Part shown: positions 1 through 7,668 of the stretch, in pieces
How the letters are laid out: every line of letters begins with the position of its first letter
How positions within the stretch are numbered: the stretch's first letter is position 1
Source of the DNA: Streptomyces sp. JH34
Lineage (GTDB): Bacteria > Actinomycetota > Actinomycetes > Streptomycetales > Streptomycetaceae
Assembly (NCBI RefSeq): GCF_029428875.1
Contig: NZ_JAJSOO010000001.1
Coordinates: 6,792,501 to 6,856,500, forward strand
Reading direction: 5' to 3'
Length of the DNA: 64,000 nucleotides
Translations under genes and position numbers: made by a program
The notes under the pieces: generated by a model
Database searches by the model: none
What the model was told of the DNA's origin: nothing
What the model saw: only the letters and a program-made list of their open reading frames with translations

Positions 1-406
1 AGCCGTAGAGGACCACGTCGCGCGGCTCGCGGCGCTCCGTCTTGTTGTCGCCCGTCGCGCCGGCCACGGCCTCGGCGGTGAAGTCGCCCACCGACAGACC
101 GCGGTCGTCGGTCCGGTACGCCGCCGCGAGGATGCCGAGGTCGATCTGCGACGGGCCGAGGTCGAGCGAGATGAGCGCGTGCAGGAAAGGCATCGTCTCG
201 GTGACCGAGAGCTCCTCGCCGGCTATCTGCCGGGCGAACCGGTGGGTCTTGAGGATGCTGACCACCGACTTGTTCACCAGGGAACGGCTGTGGATCAGGA
301 TCGTGACGTCCCGCTCCCTGTGCAGCTTCCCGATGAGCGGGATCATCGACTCCGCGATCTCCTCGCGGGTCTTCCAATTGGTGAACGAGTCCTCGGTGGC
401 AGTCAC
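1..406 (-). CDS. gap2: Glyceraldehyde-3-phosphate dehydrogenase, long actinobacterial type (N-terminal part, cut by window edge)
   Basis: About 135 N-terminal codons are present and the gene runs off the left edge. Translation from a GTG at 406 begins VTATEDSFTNWK and continues with REEIAESMIP and VNKSVVSILKTHRFARQ, ending in REPRDVVLYG. This matches, from memory, the N-terminal extension of the approximately 480-residue actinobacterial GAPDH; the NAD-binding Rossmann motif would begin just outside the window. Such enzymes oxidise glyceraldehyde-3-phosphate in glycolysis or run in reverse in gluconeogenesis. The start is supported by a purine-rich AAAGATGG stretch upstream and by a sigma70-like promoter at 438-465. 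The rest of the gene cannot be judged here. Confidence 0.85.
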   Translation of the reverse strand, partial: MTATEDSFTNWKTREEIAESMIPLIGKLHRERDVTILIHSRSLVNKSVVSILKTHRFARQIAGEELSVTETMPFLHALISLDLGPSQIDLGILAAAYRTDDRGLSVGDFTAEAVAGATGDNKTERREPRDVVLYG

Positions 407-437
407 AAGTCCATCTTTCGAGCTAGGCGGTGCTCAT

Positions 438-465
438 ATGTTAACCGCACCCGACTTTTGATCAA
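438..465 (-). promoter_or_regulatory. Candidate sigma70-type promoter for the GAPDH gene
   Basis: Read on the minus strand, TTGATC (460-465) and TAACAT (438-443) are separated by 16 bases and lie about 30 bases upstream of the GTG start at 406. Spacing and hexamers fit a vegetative promoter, and the AT-rich patch stands out from its GC-rich surroundings. No transcript data are available, so this rests on pattern match only. Confidence 0.5.
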
Positions 466-638
466 GTGGTCGGTGCCCTTGCCGGCCCCGGCCAGGTCGA
501 AATGTCGCTTTGGGATGGAAAGGACAGCCTGGTGTCCCGGCCTCCCGTTCGCGGACGAGCCGGCCGGCCCGCCCGTCCCCGCTCGCAGTGGCGGGAACCG
601 GCGTGAGCGGAACCGGGGCTGCCGCGCGGCCGGCCGGT

Positions 639-1151
639 TCACCGCGTGGGCAGGTTGTCCCGGTCCTGTTCGAGATGGGTGTGGACACGTCGCAGCAGAG
701 CGGCGAACCGGTCGCGTTCCTCGTGGGTGAGCGGGGCGAGGAGGTCCGCCTCGGTGGCGGACACGTCGGAGTCCAACCGGGTCAGGGCGCTCCCGCCCGC
801 GGGTGTCAGGGTCACCTCGATGCGACGGCGGTCCGAGGGGTCGCGGGCGCACTCCACGTAGCCTGCCGCCTCCAGGTCGGTGACGGTCCTGGTCAGATCG
901 CTCTGGTTCATGTCCAGACGCGAGGCGAGATTCCCCTTGGACAGGGGGCCGGCGTCCTCGAGCATGGCCAGGACGGTCAGGTGCCACAGCCGCAGTCCGT
1001 GAGCCGTCAGCGTGTCGGTGAGTCTCCGGCGCGCGGCCTTGCCCGTCGCGTACATGAGATAGGCGTTGAGGTCCAGCACGCTCGACGGCGTCAGGCCGGC
1101 GGTCCGGGAACCGTGCGCGGTCCCCGGGGACGGGGTGCTCTGCTGGTGCAT
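639..1151 (-). CDS. MarR-family winged-helix regulator
   Basis: The 170-residue protein has the MarR layout. An N-terminal helix (LDLNAYLMYATGKAARRRL) is followed by a winged helix in which SKGNLASRLDMNQSDLTRTV is the recognition part and DPSDRRRIEVTLTPAG is the wing, then a C-terminal dimerisation helix. ATG at 1151 is preferred because AGGAAG lies just upstream; a longer reading frame reaches 1211 without a better ribosome site. MarR proteins usually repress neighbouring or own genes and respond to small aromatic or lipophilic ligands. The gene seems monocistronic. An iron-box-like sequence lies about 96 bases upstream of its start, which is unusual for this family. The ligand and targets are not evident. 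Confidence 0.9.
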   Translation of the reverse strand: MHQQSTPSPGTAHGSRTAGLTPSSVLDLNAYLMYATGKAARRRLTDTLTAHGLRLWHLTVLAMLEDAGPLSKGNLASRLDMNQSDLTRTVTDLEAAGYVECARDPSDRRRIEVTLTPAGGSALTRLDSDVSATEADLLAPLTHEERDRFAALLRRVHTHLEQDRDNLPTR

Positions 1152-1246
1152 GGTTCTTCCTGACGTGGCGACACGTGGTGACAGCCGGGATCCGAACACG
1201 ACGACCCGCACGGGTCGGGTCTTCTCGCAACGACGACGAAGCTCGG

Positions 1247-1265
1247 TGAAGCAAGCCTAACCTAA
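1247..1265 (-). promoter_or_regulatory. Iron-box-like operator (DmdR/IdeR type)
   Basis: The minus strand reads TTAGGTTAGGCTTGCTTCA, matching about 15 of 19 positions of the actinobacterial iron box TTAGGTTAGGCTAACCTAA as I recall it. The first half is perfect and the second half is degenerate. It lies upstream of the MarR gene and downstream of the ferredoxin-reductase terminator, so the MarR gene is the likely target. Such boxes bind DtxR-family repressors with Fe(II). Confidence 0.55.
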
Positions 1266-1334
1266 GCGCGTAATGCCCGCTGCTGGAAGAGGAGTTGACG
1301 GTCAGTTCGTGGAACGTCGAGGGGACACGCGAAA

Positions 1335-1367
1335 GCCCGGCCCGCCGATGTCCTCGGCGGGCCGGGC
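1335..1367 (-). terminator. Stem-loop terminator after the ferredoxin reductase gene
   Basis: Two perfect 14-base complementary arms (1335-1348 and 1354-1367) flank a 5-base loop, starting 15 bases downstream of the stop codon at 1382. There is no U-tract, as is common for streptomycete hairpin terminators. Confidence 0.7.
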
Positions 1368-1381
1368 CGGCCCGGTCCGGC

Positions 1382-3040
1382 TCAGCCGGGAATCCGGCGA
1401 CGACCGCCCCTCGCCGCCGCCACCAGCTCGGGGAGGGTCGCCAGCTTGACCCTGGGCCGGCCGTCGCGGCGGCCCAGGGCCAGCTCGACGCGCTCGATCT
1501 CCGCCATGCCGCGGGCGTCCACGATGTGCCGGTTGCGGCGGCGCGCGAGCCGCCGGAACGCCTTGGCCCCGTGCTCCGGGGCGGGCAGCGCGCCGCCGAC
1601 GGCGTCGTCCAGCAGTGTGCCCACGGTCTCGGCCGCGCAGGTCCGGTTGGCCCCGATGCCGCCCGAGGGGCCGCGCTTGATCCATCCCACGACGTACGTC
1701 CCCGGCCGGCCCGCCACCCGGCCGGCCTCGTGCGGCACGGTGCCCGTCGCCTCGTCGAACGGCAGCCCGGTGACCGGCAGTCCGCGCTGCCCGACGGCCC
1801 GCAGCAGCAGTCCGGCGGGAATCTCCCGGCCGTCCTGCGCGTCCGCGCCGTCCGTGACCCGGACCGCGCCGACCGCCCCTTCCCCGACCGCCTCCAGCGG
1901 CGCGGAGTGGAAGCGGAACACGATGCGTCGCCCCGCCGTCGGCGGACGAGTCCAGTCCACCGCCTCCCGGGCCACGTCCCGCAGCAGTGCGGCCCGGTCG
2001 CCCGGCGCGGCGGCGTCGATCGCCGCGCCGGTCCGCGGGTCGTGGTCGTCGACGACCAGCTCCACACCCTCCAGGTGCTTGAGCGCGAGCAGTTCGGACG
2101 CGGTGTACGCCGCGTCCTCGGGCCCCCGCCGCCCCAGCAGCACCACCTCGCGCACCGAGCCGGCGCGAAGCGCCTCCAGCGCGTGGCGGGCGATGTCGCC
2201 CCTGGCCAGCGCCTCCGGGTCGGAGACCAGGATCCGTGCCGCGTCGAGGGCGACGTTCCCGTTGCCGACCACGACGACCCGCTCCGCGGACAGGTCCACG
2301 GCGTCCGGAGCGACCTCGGGGTGGGCGTTGTACCAGGAGACGAGCGTCGTCGCGCAGATGCTGCCGGGCAGGTCCTCGCCGGGGATGCCGAGCCGCCGGC
2401 CCGCCGAGGCACCGACGGCGTAGATCACCGCGTCGTGGTGTGCGGCGAGTTCCTCCGGCGTGATGTCACGGCCCACTTCGAGACCGAGGTGCATGCGTAC
2501 CCGTGGATGCGCGTGGAACCTGGCGAACGTGTCGCCGGCCTTCCTCGTGGACAGATGGTCGGGCGCCACGCCGTAGCGGATGAGCCCGCCCGCCACGGGC
2601 AGCCGGTCGATCAGCGTCACCTCGGCCGAGGTGTGCAGCAGCAGGTCCTCGGCCGCGTACATCCCCGCCGGCCCCGTGCCCACCACCGCGACCCGGAGCG
2701 GTGCGAAGTCCGACGGCAGGCTGCGCTTGAAGGACGGTTCGCCCCACACGTGGAAGTTCGGCCCCTCGGGGTCCTGTCCGGCTTCCCGGCCCGCGAAGTA
2801 CTCCGCGTTGACCGGACCGTACTCCGCCTGTGCGGCGGGGAGGCTGTCCACGGGGAAGACCGCCTCCACCGGGCAGGCGTCGGCGCAGGCGCCGCAGTCG
2901 ATACAGGACCCGGGGTCGATGTACAGCATCTCCGTCCGGCCGAAGTCGGGCTCCTCCGGCGTCGGATGGATGCAGTTGACGGGGCACACCGAGACACAGG
3001 TGGCGTCGCTGCAGCACGTCTGGGTGATGGCGTAGGTCAT
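1382..3040 (-). CDS. Ferredoxin / FAD-dependent ferredoxin-NADP reductase fusion (FprB-like)
   Basis: The 552-residue protein has two parts. Residues 1-80 form a bacterial-type ferredoxin with cysteine clusters CCSDATCVSVCP and CIDCGACADACP, able to bind iron-sulfur clusters. From about residue 115 an adrenodoxin-reductase-like module follows, with an FAD-binding GTGPAGMYAAE motif, an NADP-binding GNGNVALDAAR motif, and a C-terminal GWIKRGPSGGIGANR segment typical of the FprA/FprB family. It would pass electrons from NAD(P)H through FAD and Fe-S to a partner oxygenase. It starts 9 bases after the AurF-like gene, with GAGCGG as ribosome site inside the end of that gene, so the two are co-transcribed. 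The neighbour is the obvious electron acceptor. Confidence 0.92.
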   Translation of the reverse strand: MTYAITQTCCSDATCVSVCPVNCIHPTPEEPDFGRTEMLYIDPGSCIDCGACADACPVEAVFPVDSLPAAQAEYGPVNAEYFAGREAGQDPEGPNFHVWGEPSFKRSLPSDFAPLRVAVVGTGPAGMYAAEDLLLHTSAEVTLIDRLPVAGGLIRYGVAPDHLSTRKAGDTFARFHAHPRVRMHLGLEVGRDITPEELAAHHDAVIYAVGASAGRRLGIPGEDLPGSICATTLVSWYNAHPEVAPDAVDLSAERVVVVGNGNVALDAARILVSDPEALARGDIARHALEALRAGSVREVVLLGRRGPEDAAYTASELLALKHLEGVELVVDDHDPRTGAAIDAAAPGDRAALLRDVAREAVDWTRPPTAGRRIVFRFHSAPLEAVGEGAVGAVRVTDGADAQDGREIPAGLLLRAVGQRGLPVTGLPFDEATGTVPHEAGRVAGRPGTYVVGWIKRGPSGGIGANRTCAAETVGTLLDDAVGGALPAPEHGAKAFRRLARRRNRHIVDARGMAEIERVELALGRRDGRPRVKLATLPELVAAARGGRRRIPG

Positions 3041-3049
3041 GTCGTCCGC

Positions 3050-3964
3050 TCAGATCAGATGGGCACGCTTGTAGAACACCAGTGCGGGCTTGGTGAGCAG
3101 TCGGGCGGAGGCCAGGAAGTCCATCAGGCCCGAACAGCTCGAGCGCATCATCGACTTGTGGTGCTCATTGGCCTTCGCCTCGTCCCGGGCGCGCTTCCCG
3201 TCGAGTCCGGCGTTGGCGTAGACGTCCTTGTTCACCATGCTGGTGACGATGACGTACGACGCGATCGCGATCACGAGGGCGTTGATCCGGCGCCGCACGG
3301 GGCCCGCACCGCTGAGGTGCTTGCGGGTCTCGGCCCGGGCGAACTTCATGTGCCGGGACTCCTCGACGACATGGATGTTGTTGATGGTGCGGACGAAGGG
3401 CACCACCCGTTCGTCCCGCATCCAGTCGCGCTGCATGACGTCGAGGACCTCCTCGGCGACGAGGATCGCCGCGTAGGCCGCCTCACCGAACGCCAGCGTC
3501 TTGAAGGCCCTCCCCAGCTCCACCGCGAACCGGTGCGGCCGGTACGGCGGAGCGCCCAGCTTCTGCGCGCCGCGGGCGAACATGATGGAGTGCCGGCACT
3601 CCTCGGCTATCTCCGTGAGAGCCCACTGGACGTCCGTGCTCGTGGGGTCCTTCGCGTAGACGTCCCGCAGGACCATCTGCTGCAGGATCATCTCGAACCA
3701 GATGCCGGTACTGGCCACGGACGCGGCTTCCTGGCGCGTCAGTTCCTTGCGCTGCGCCTCGGTCAGCTCGCTCCAGTACGAGGTGCCGTACAGGGTGCTC
3801 CACTCGGGGCTCGCGCCGTGGAACTCCTTGTCCAGCGGCGTGTCCCAGTCGACCTCGGTGGCGGGGTCGTAGGCCAGCGTGGCGGCCGAGTCCAGCAGGC
3901 GGCGGGTGAGGTGGTCCTCGGGCGGCCGGTCCTCTGCTTCCGGTCGAACGGTGCTGCTTGCCAT
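3050..3964 (-). CDS. AurF-like non-haem diiron oxygenase
   Basis: The 304-residue protein belongs to the p-aminobenzoate N-oxygenase AurF family (PF11583). Two Glu-Glu-x-Arg-His motifs, EECRH and EESRH, about 60 residues apart in long helices, give the carboxylate and histidine ligands of a diiron site; a further Glu in STGIWFEMILQQM fits the first ligand helix. Characterised AurF-type enzymes oxidise arylamines to nitro compounds, and other members hydroxylate or desaturate carrier-bound acyl groups. ATG at 3964 has GAGGAG upstream and is preferred to the 24-codon longer form. It is the first gene of an operon with the ferredoxin reductase. The substrate is unknown and no assembly-line gene lies next to it. 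Confidence 0.85.
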   Translation of the reverse strand: MASSTVRPEAEDRPPEDHLTRRLLDSAATLAYDPATEVDWDTPLDKEFHGASPEWSTLYGTSYWSELTEAQRKELTRQEAASVASTGIWFEMILQQMVLRDVYAKDPTSTDVQWALTEIAEECRHSIMFARGAQKLGAPPYRPHRFAVELGRAFKTLAFGEAAYAAILVAEEVLDVMQRDWMRDERVVPFVRTINNIHVVEESRHMKFARAETRKHLSGAGPVRRRINALVIAIASYVIVTSMVNKDVYANAGLDGKRARDEAKANEHHKSMMRSSCSGLMDFLASARLLTKPALVFYKRAHLI

Positions 3965-4104
3965 GGTGCGGCTCCTCGGTTCGTCAGCGATGTCCTTGGT
4001 GCTGTCACATGTGCGTCGCCGGTGACGGCCCGTCATGTGCCGCCCTGGCGAACGGAGACGATGGCGGCGCCAGGTGAAGGACCGGTGCCGGCTCCGCCGG
4101 GCAG

Positions 4105-4132
4105 CCTTCCGTCTCCCTTGTTAGACGGAAGG
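4105..4132. promoter_or_regulatory. Inverted repeat with 9-base arms in the AurF/ABC divergent region
   Basis: Arms CCTTCCGTC (4105-4113) and GACGGAAGG (4124-4132) are separated by 10 bases in the 462-base intergenic region between the AurF-like operon and the sugar importer. It may be a regulator-binding site or a leader hairpin about 140 bases upstream of the AurF-like start. No cognate regulator gene is adjacent. Confidence 0.4.
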
Positions 4133-4265
4133 TATAGCAAGGAGGCCGGGCGGGCCTACCCCCCAGTAAGAAATGTGCGCCGATCCCCGCGATATCTCCT
4201 CGCCCGCACCCTCGCCCGCGCGTTCCCGATCGATGACCGAGGGCTCCGCGGTGGACTCTTGTTCG

Positions 4266-4280
4266 CGATGTCGAACATCG
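4266..4280. promoter_or_regulatory. Palindromic operator candidate upstream of the sugar importer
   Basis: CGATGT and ACATCG flank CGA as a perfect dyad, and an overlapping CGAAC-ATC-GTTCG dyad occupies 4272-4284. A related half-site, ATCGAACATTCC, recurs near 4363-4374, closer to the importer start at 4427. Repeated CGAACAT elements suggest a repressor of the importer operon. The rest of 3965-4426 shows no gene. Confidence 0.45.
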
Positions 4281-4426
4281 TTCGCAATTTCAGCGCGAGT
4301 CATTGACGCCGCGTTGCCCCGGGCCTACGGTCCCGTCCGAAGTGACGGGCAGGGGTCGAAATATCGAACATTCCGCCCTTCTCCTCATGCGCCCCGGACC
4401 TCATCGACGAGTCGAGACGAGCCGCC

Positions 4427-5767
4427 ATGCAACCACCCCTCCTCAGCCGGCGCCGAGCCCTCGCGGGCGGTGCCGGCGCCCTGGCCGCCGCCGGAGCACT
4501 GGGCTCCCTGTCCGGCTGCGCCGCGCCCGCGACCGCCGCGGGCCCGGGACAGACCCTGCTGCGGTACTGGCACCTGTTCGGCGGCGGCGACGGCGTCAAC
4601 ATGCGGGGAATGCTGGACGACTTCCGGGCCGGACACCCCGACATCGCGCTGGAGGCCGCCACCCTGCAGTGGGGCGCCCCGTACTACACCAAGCTCGGCA
4701 TGGCAGGCGCCGGCGGCAGGGCCCCCGAACTCGCCGCCCTGCACCTCGCCCGCCTCGCCGGCTTCGCCCCCGGCAGGCTCCTCGACCCGTTCGACCTCGA
4801 CCTGCTGGCCGGCCTCGGTGTGGACGAGAAGGACTTCCCCCCGGACATCTGGCGCCGTGGCCAGGCGGGCGGCAAGCAGTACGCCGTCCCGCTCGACACC
4901 CACCCCTTCGTCCTCTACTACCAGACCGAGGTCTGCGAGAAGGCCGGTCTCATGTCGGGGGGCCGGCTCAAGCCGATCAGCGGCGCGGACGACTTCGCCG
5001 ACGCCCTGCGCGCGGCGAAGAAGGCGACCGGGCAGCCCGGGCTGGTGACCGAGACGCTCGGCCCCGACTGCATCACCCCCTGGCGGCTCTTCTCCAGCTT
5101 CTACGCCCAGACCGGCGGCACGGTGCTCTCCCCGGACGGGAAGCGCCTCGCGCTCGACGACGCCAAGGCGCTGCGCGTCCTGGAGTACCTGGCCCGGCTC
5201 GTCGAGGAGGGGCTGATGGTGCGCCGCGTCGACTACGCGGGGTCGATCGGCGTCTTCAACGGCGGGAAGACCGCGTTCCACCTCAACGGCGAGTGGGAGA
5301 TCACCACCTTCAAGACCACCGGCCTCCCGTTCTCCATGACCCGCATCCCCGCGCTGTTCGGCACCGCGGCCACCCAGGCCGACTGCCACGCCTTCGTCCT
5401 GCCGCACCAGAAGGACCGGGGCGGCGCGACGAACGAGGCGGCCCACACCCTCGTCGCCTGGATGCTGAAGAACTCCGTGGCCTGGGCCCAGGGCGGCCAC
5501 GTCCCCGCCTATCTGCCGGTGCTCGACGACCCCGCCTACCTCGCCCTGAAGCCGCAGTCCGAGTACCGCACGGTGATCGACGACGTGGCGCTGGACGAAC
5601 CCGCGTGGTTCGCCGGCTCCGCCTCCCGCCTGTGGATCGAGCTCGGAGCCGTGTTCTCCGGGGTGCTCACCGGCTCCCGCAGCCCGCGCAACGCCCTGAC
5701 CGAGGCCAAGGCCCGGCTGCGGACCCTCCTCGACACCCGCAACCCCCTCCCGGGAGCCGCGTCATGA
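4427..5767 (+). CDS. Sugar ABC transporter substrate-binding lipoprotein
   Basis: The 446-residue extracellular solute-binding protein (family 1) starts with SRRRALAGG, a twin-arginine-like signal, and reaches a lipobox LSGC at residues 28-31, so the mature protein is anchored to the outer face of the membrane at Cys31. The body shows typical binding-protein segments such as AVPLDTHPFVLYYQTE, GKTAFHLNGEWEITTF and AAHTLVAWMLKNSVAWAQGG. It would capture an oligosaccharide or sugar and pass it to the permeases encoded next, with which it is translationally coupled through an ATGA overlap. The substrate is not predictable. The ribosome site is weak. The operon lacks an ATPase gene, as is usual for streptomycete importers energised by a shared MsiK-type ATPase. 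Confidence 0.92.
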   Translation: MQPPLLSRRRALAGGAGALAAAGALGSLSGCAAPATAAGPGQTLLRYWHLFGGGDGVNMRGMLDDFRAGHPDIALEAATLQWGAPYYTKLGMAGAGGRAPELAALHLARLAGFAPGRLLDPFDLDLLAGLGVDEKDFPPDIWRRGQAGGKQYAVPLDTHPFVLYYQTEVCEKAGLMSGGRLKPISGADDFADALRAAKKATGQPGLVTETLGPDCITPWRLFSSFYAQTGGTVLSPDGKRLALDDAKALRVLEYLARLVEEGLMVRRVDYAGSIGVFNGGKTAFHLNGEWEITTFKTTGLPFSMTRIPALFGTAATQADCHAFVLPHQKDRGGATNEAAHTLVAWMLKNSVAWAQGGHVPAYLPVLDDPAYLALKPQSEYRTVIDDVALDEPAWFAGSASRLWIELGAVFSGVLTGSRSPRNALTEAKARLRTLLDTRNPLPGAAS

Positions 5768-6726
5768 CCTCCACCACCGCGGCGGCGCCGGCACCCGTGG
5801 CGAAGCCCGCACAGGGGACGACCGGTGGTCCGGCCCGGGGCGTGCGCAGGAAGTGGACCGAGCACGGCCTGGTGTTCGTGGCGCCCTTCCTCGTCGTGTA
5901 CGCCCTGTTCCTGATCTGGCCCCTCGTGTCCGGACTGGGAATGAGCCTGACCAGCGAGAACATCACCGGCTCCGGCGGGGAGTCCGTCGGCCTCGACAAC
6001 TACGCCGAGGCCGTGCGCGACCCGGACGTCTGGTCCTCGCTGTGGAACACCGTCTGGTTCACGGTCCTGTCCACCGTCCCCCTCGTCGTCGTCGGCCTCG
6101 TGCTGGCCCTGCTCGCCCACCAGTTGCGCGTGGTGCAGTGGCTGTGGCGGCTCAGCTGGTTCGCGCCGTTCCTGCTGCCCTCCGGCGTCGTCTGCCTGCT
6201 GTTCCTGAACATGATCTTCCCGTCCGGCTTCGGCCTCGCCGACCAACTGCTCGCCACCGTCGGACTGACACCGGAGATCGGCTGGCTGACCGACGAGCGG
6301 TACGCGATGCTCAGCATCGTGGCGACCACCGTCTGGTGGACCGTCGGCTTCAACTTCCTGCTGTACCTGGCCGCCCTCCAGGCCGTCCCGGCGCATCTGT
6401 ACGAGGCCGCCGAACTGGACGGGGCGGGCGCCTGGAAACGGCTCCTGCACATCACCCTGCCGATGCTCCGCCGCACCACGGGCCTGGTCGTGGTCCTCCA
6501 GGTACTGGCCTCGCTGAAGATCTTCGACCAGGTCTACATCATGACCGGCGGCGGCCCCGACGAGTCCACCCGGCCGATCCTCCAGTACGTCTACCAGCAG
6601 GGCTTCACGGGCTACCGCATCGGCTACGCCTCGGCCGTCTCGTACATCTTCTTCGCCCTGATCCTGACCGTCTCCCTGGTGCAGCCGCTGCTGTCCCGGC
6701 GCCGAGCTGAGGAGGCCGCGAAGTGA
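5764..6726 (+). CDS. Sugar ABC transporter permease (MalF type)
   Basis: The 320-residue membrane protein has about six transmembrane segments and the binding-protein-dependent permease signature EAAELDGAGAWKRLLHITLP near residue 220 (EAA loop contacting the ATPase). A cytoplasmic N-terminal tail rich in Ala, Pro and Thr precedes the first segment, FVAPFLVVYALFLIWPLV. The ATG overlaps the stop of the binding-protein gene by four bases, so translation is coupled. It pairs with the next permease to form the membrane channel. Confidence 0.95.
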   Translation: MTSTTAAAPAPVAKPAQGTTGGPARGVRRKWTEHGLVFVAPFLVVYALFLIWPLVSGLGMSLTSENITGSGGESVGLDNYAEAVRDPDVWSSLWNTVWFTVLSTVPLVVVGLVLALLAHQLRVVQWLWRLSWFAPFLLPSGVVCLLFLNMIFPSGFGLADQLLATVGLTPEIGWLTDERYAMLSIVATTVWWTVGFNFLLYLAALQAVPAHLYEAAELDGAGAWKRLLHITLPMLRRTTGLVVVLQVLASLKIFDQVYIMTGGGPDESTRPILQYVYQQGFTGYRIGYASAVSYIFFALILTVSLVQPLLSRRRAEEAAK

Positions 6727-7622
6727 GCGGTTCCGCCACCGTCACCACCCGCCCCGCCCCGGGCTCCGGCCGGTCCGCCGACGCGGGGGGACGCCGCCCG
6801 CGCTGGACGCCCGGCAGGATCGCCCTGCTCGTCGTGGCCCTGCTGCTCACCGCGGCCTGGCTCCTGCCGCTCGCCTGGGCGGTCGCCACCTCCCTGAAGC
6901 CCGAGGGCGACACGACGAGGACACCGTTCTCCTGGACCGGCTCCCGCGTGACGTTCGACGCGTACAGCAAGGTCTGGGAGTCGGGCGACCTGATGGTCTG
7001 GCTGATGAATTCGGCCTACATCTCCGTCACGACCACCGTGCTGACCGTGGTGACCTGCGCGATGGCCGCGTACGGATTCACCCGCACCGACTTCCGCGGC
7101 AAGCGGCTGCTCCACGGTCTCGTGCTCGCCGGAATCATGGTGCCGCCGCAGGTCCTCATCGCGCCGCTGTTCCGGGAGATGGTCCAGCTCGGCCTGGTCG
7201 ACACCTACTGGGGCGTCATCCTGCCCCAGGTCGCCGTGCCCGCAATGGTGTTCATCCTGGTCAAGTTCTTCGAGGGCGTACCGCGCGAACTCGAGGAGGC
7301 GGCCTTCGTCGACGGCGCCGGCCGCTGGCGGGTGTTCTGGACCATCGTCATACCGCTCTCCCGGCCCGTACTGGCGGCCGTGGCGATCTTCACCTTCATC
7401 TCCACCTGGAACAACTTCCTGTGGCCGTTCCTCGTGACCACCGACCCGGGCGGCATGACCCTGCCCGTCGGCCTCGTGAGCGTCCAGTCGACCTTCGGGG
7501 TGCGCTACGCCCAGATCATGGCCTCCCTCGTGATCGCCGGACTGCCGCTCCTGATCGTCTTCGCGTTCTTCCAGCGGCAGATCGTGCGCGGCATCGCGCA
7601 CACCGGTTTGGCAGGCCAGTAG
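6723..7622 (+). CDS. Sugar ABC transporter permease (MalG type)
   Basis: The 299-residue protein is the second channel subunit, with about six transmembrane segments, the EAA loop EEAAFVDGAGRWRVFWTIVIPL around residue 195, and a C-terminal RQIVRGIAHTGLAGQ typical of MalG-like permeases. It starts at GTG overlapping the preceding stop (GTGA). It is the last gene of the operon and is followed by a strong hairpin. Confidence 0.95.
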   Translation: MSGSATVTTRPAPGSGRSADAGGRRPRWTPGRIALLVVALLLTAAWLLPLAWAVATSLKPEGDTTRTPFSWTGSRVTFDAYSKVWESGDLMVWLMNSAYISVTTTVLTVVTCAMAAYGFTRTDFRGKRLLHGLVLAGIMVPPQVLIAPLFREMVQLGLVDTYWGVILPQVAVPAMVFILVKFFEGVPRELEEAAFVDGAGRWRVFWTIVIPLSRPVLAAVAIFTFISTWNNFLWPFLVTTDPGGMTLPVGLVSVQSTFGVRYAQIMASLVIAGLPLLIVFAFFQRQIVRGIAHTGLAGQ

Positions 7623-7633
7623 CGGGCACGGCA

Positions 7634-7668
7634 CGCCTGACGGGCCGTCCGGTACGGCCCGTCAGGCG
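7634..7668. terminator. Bidirectional hairpin terminator between the importer and UbiA genes
   Basis: Perfect 15-base arms (7634-7648 and 7654-7668) flank a 5-base loop. The right arm contains the stop codon of the converging prenyltransferase gene, so one structure can end both transcripts. Confidence 0.75.

Noticed and set aside
4272..4284. CGAAC-ATC-GTTCG as an SOS (LexA) box
   Set aside because: The actinobacterial LexA box has four bases between CGAAC and GTTCG; here there are three, and the downstream gene is a sugar importer rather than a repair gene.
1295..4306. A 1003-codon open frame on the plus strand opposite the AurF/ferredoxin-reductase operon
   Set aside because: It is antisense to two well-recognised genes, its product is Arg/Gly/Val-rich low-complexity sequence with no motif, and such frames arise from third-position GC bias.
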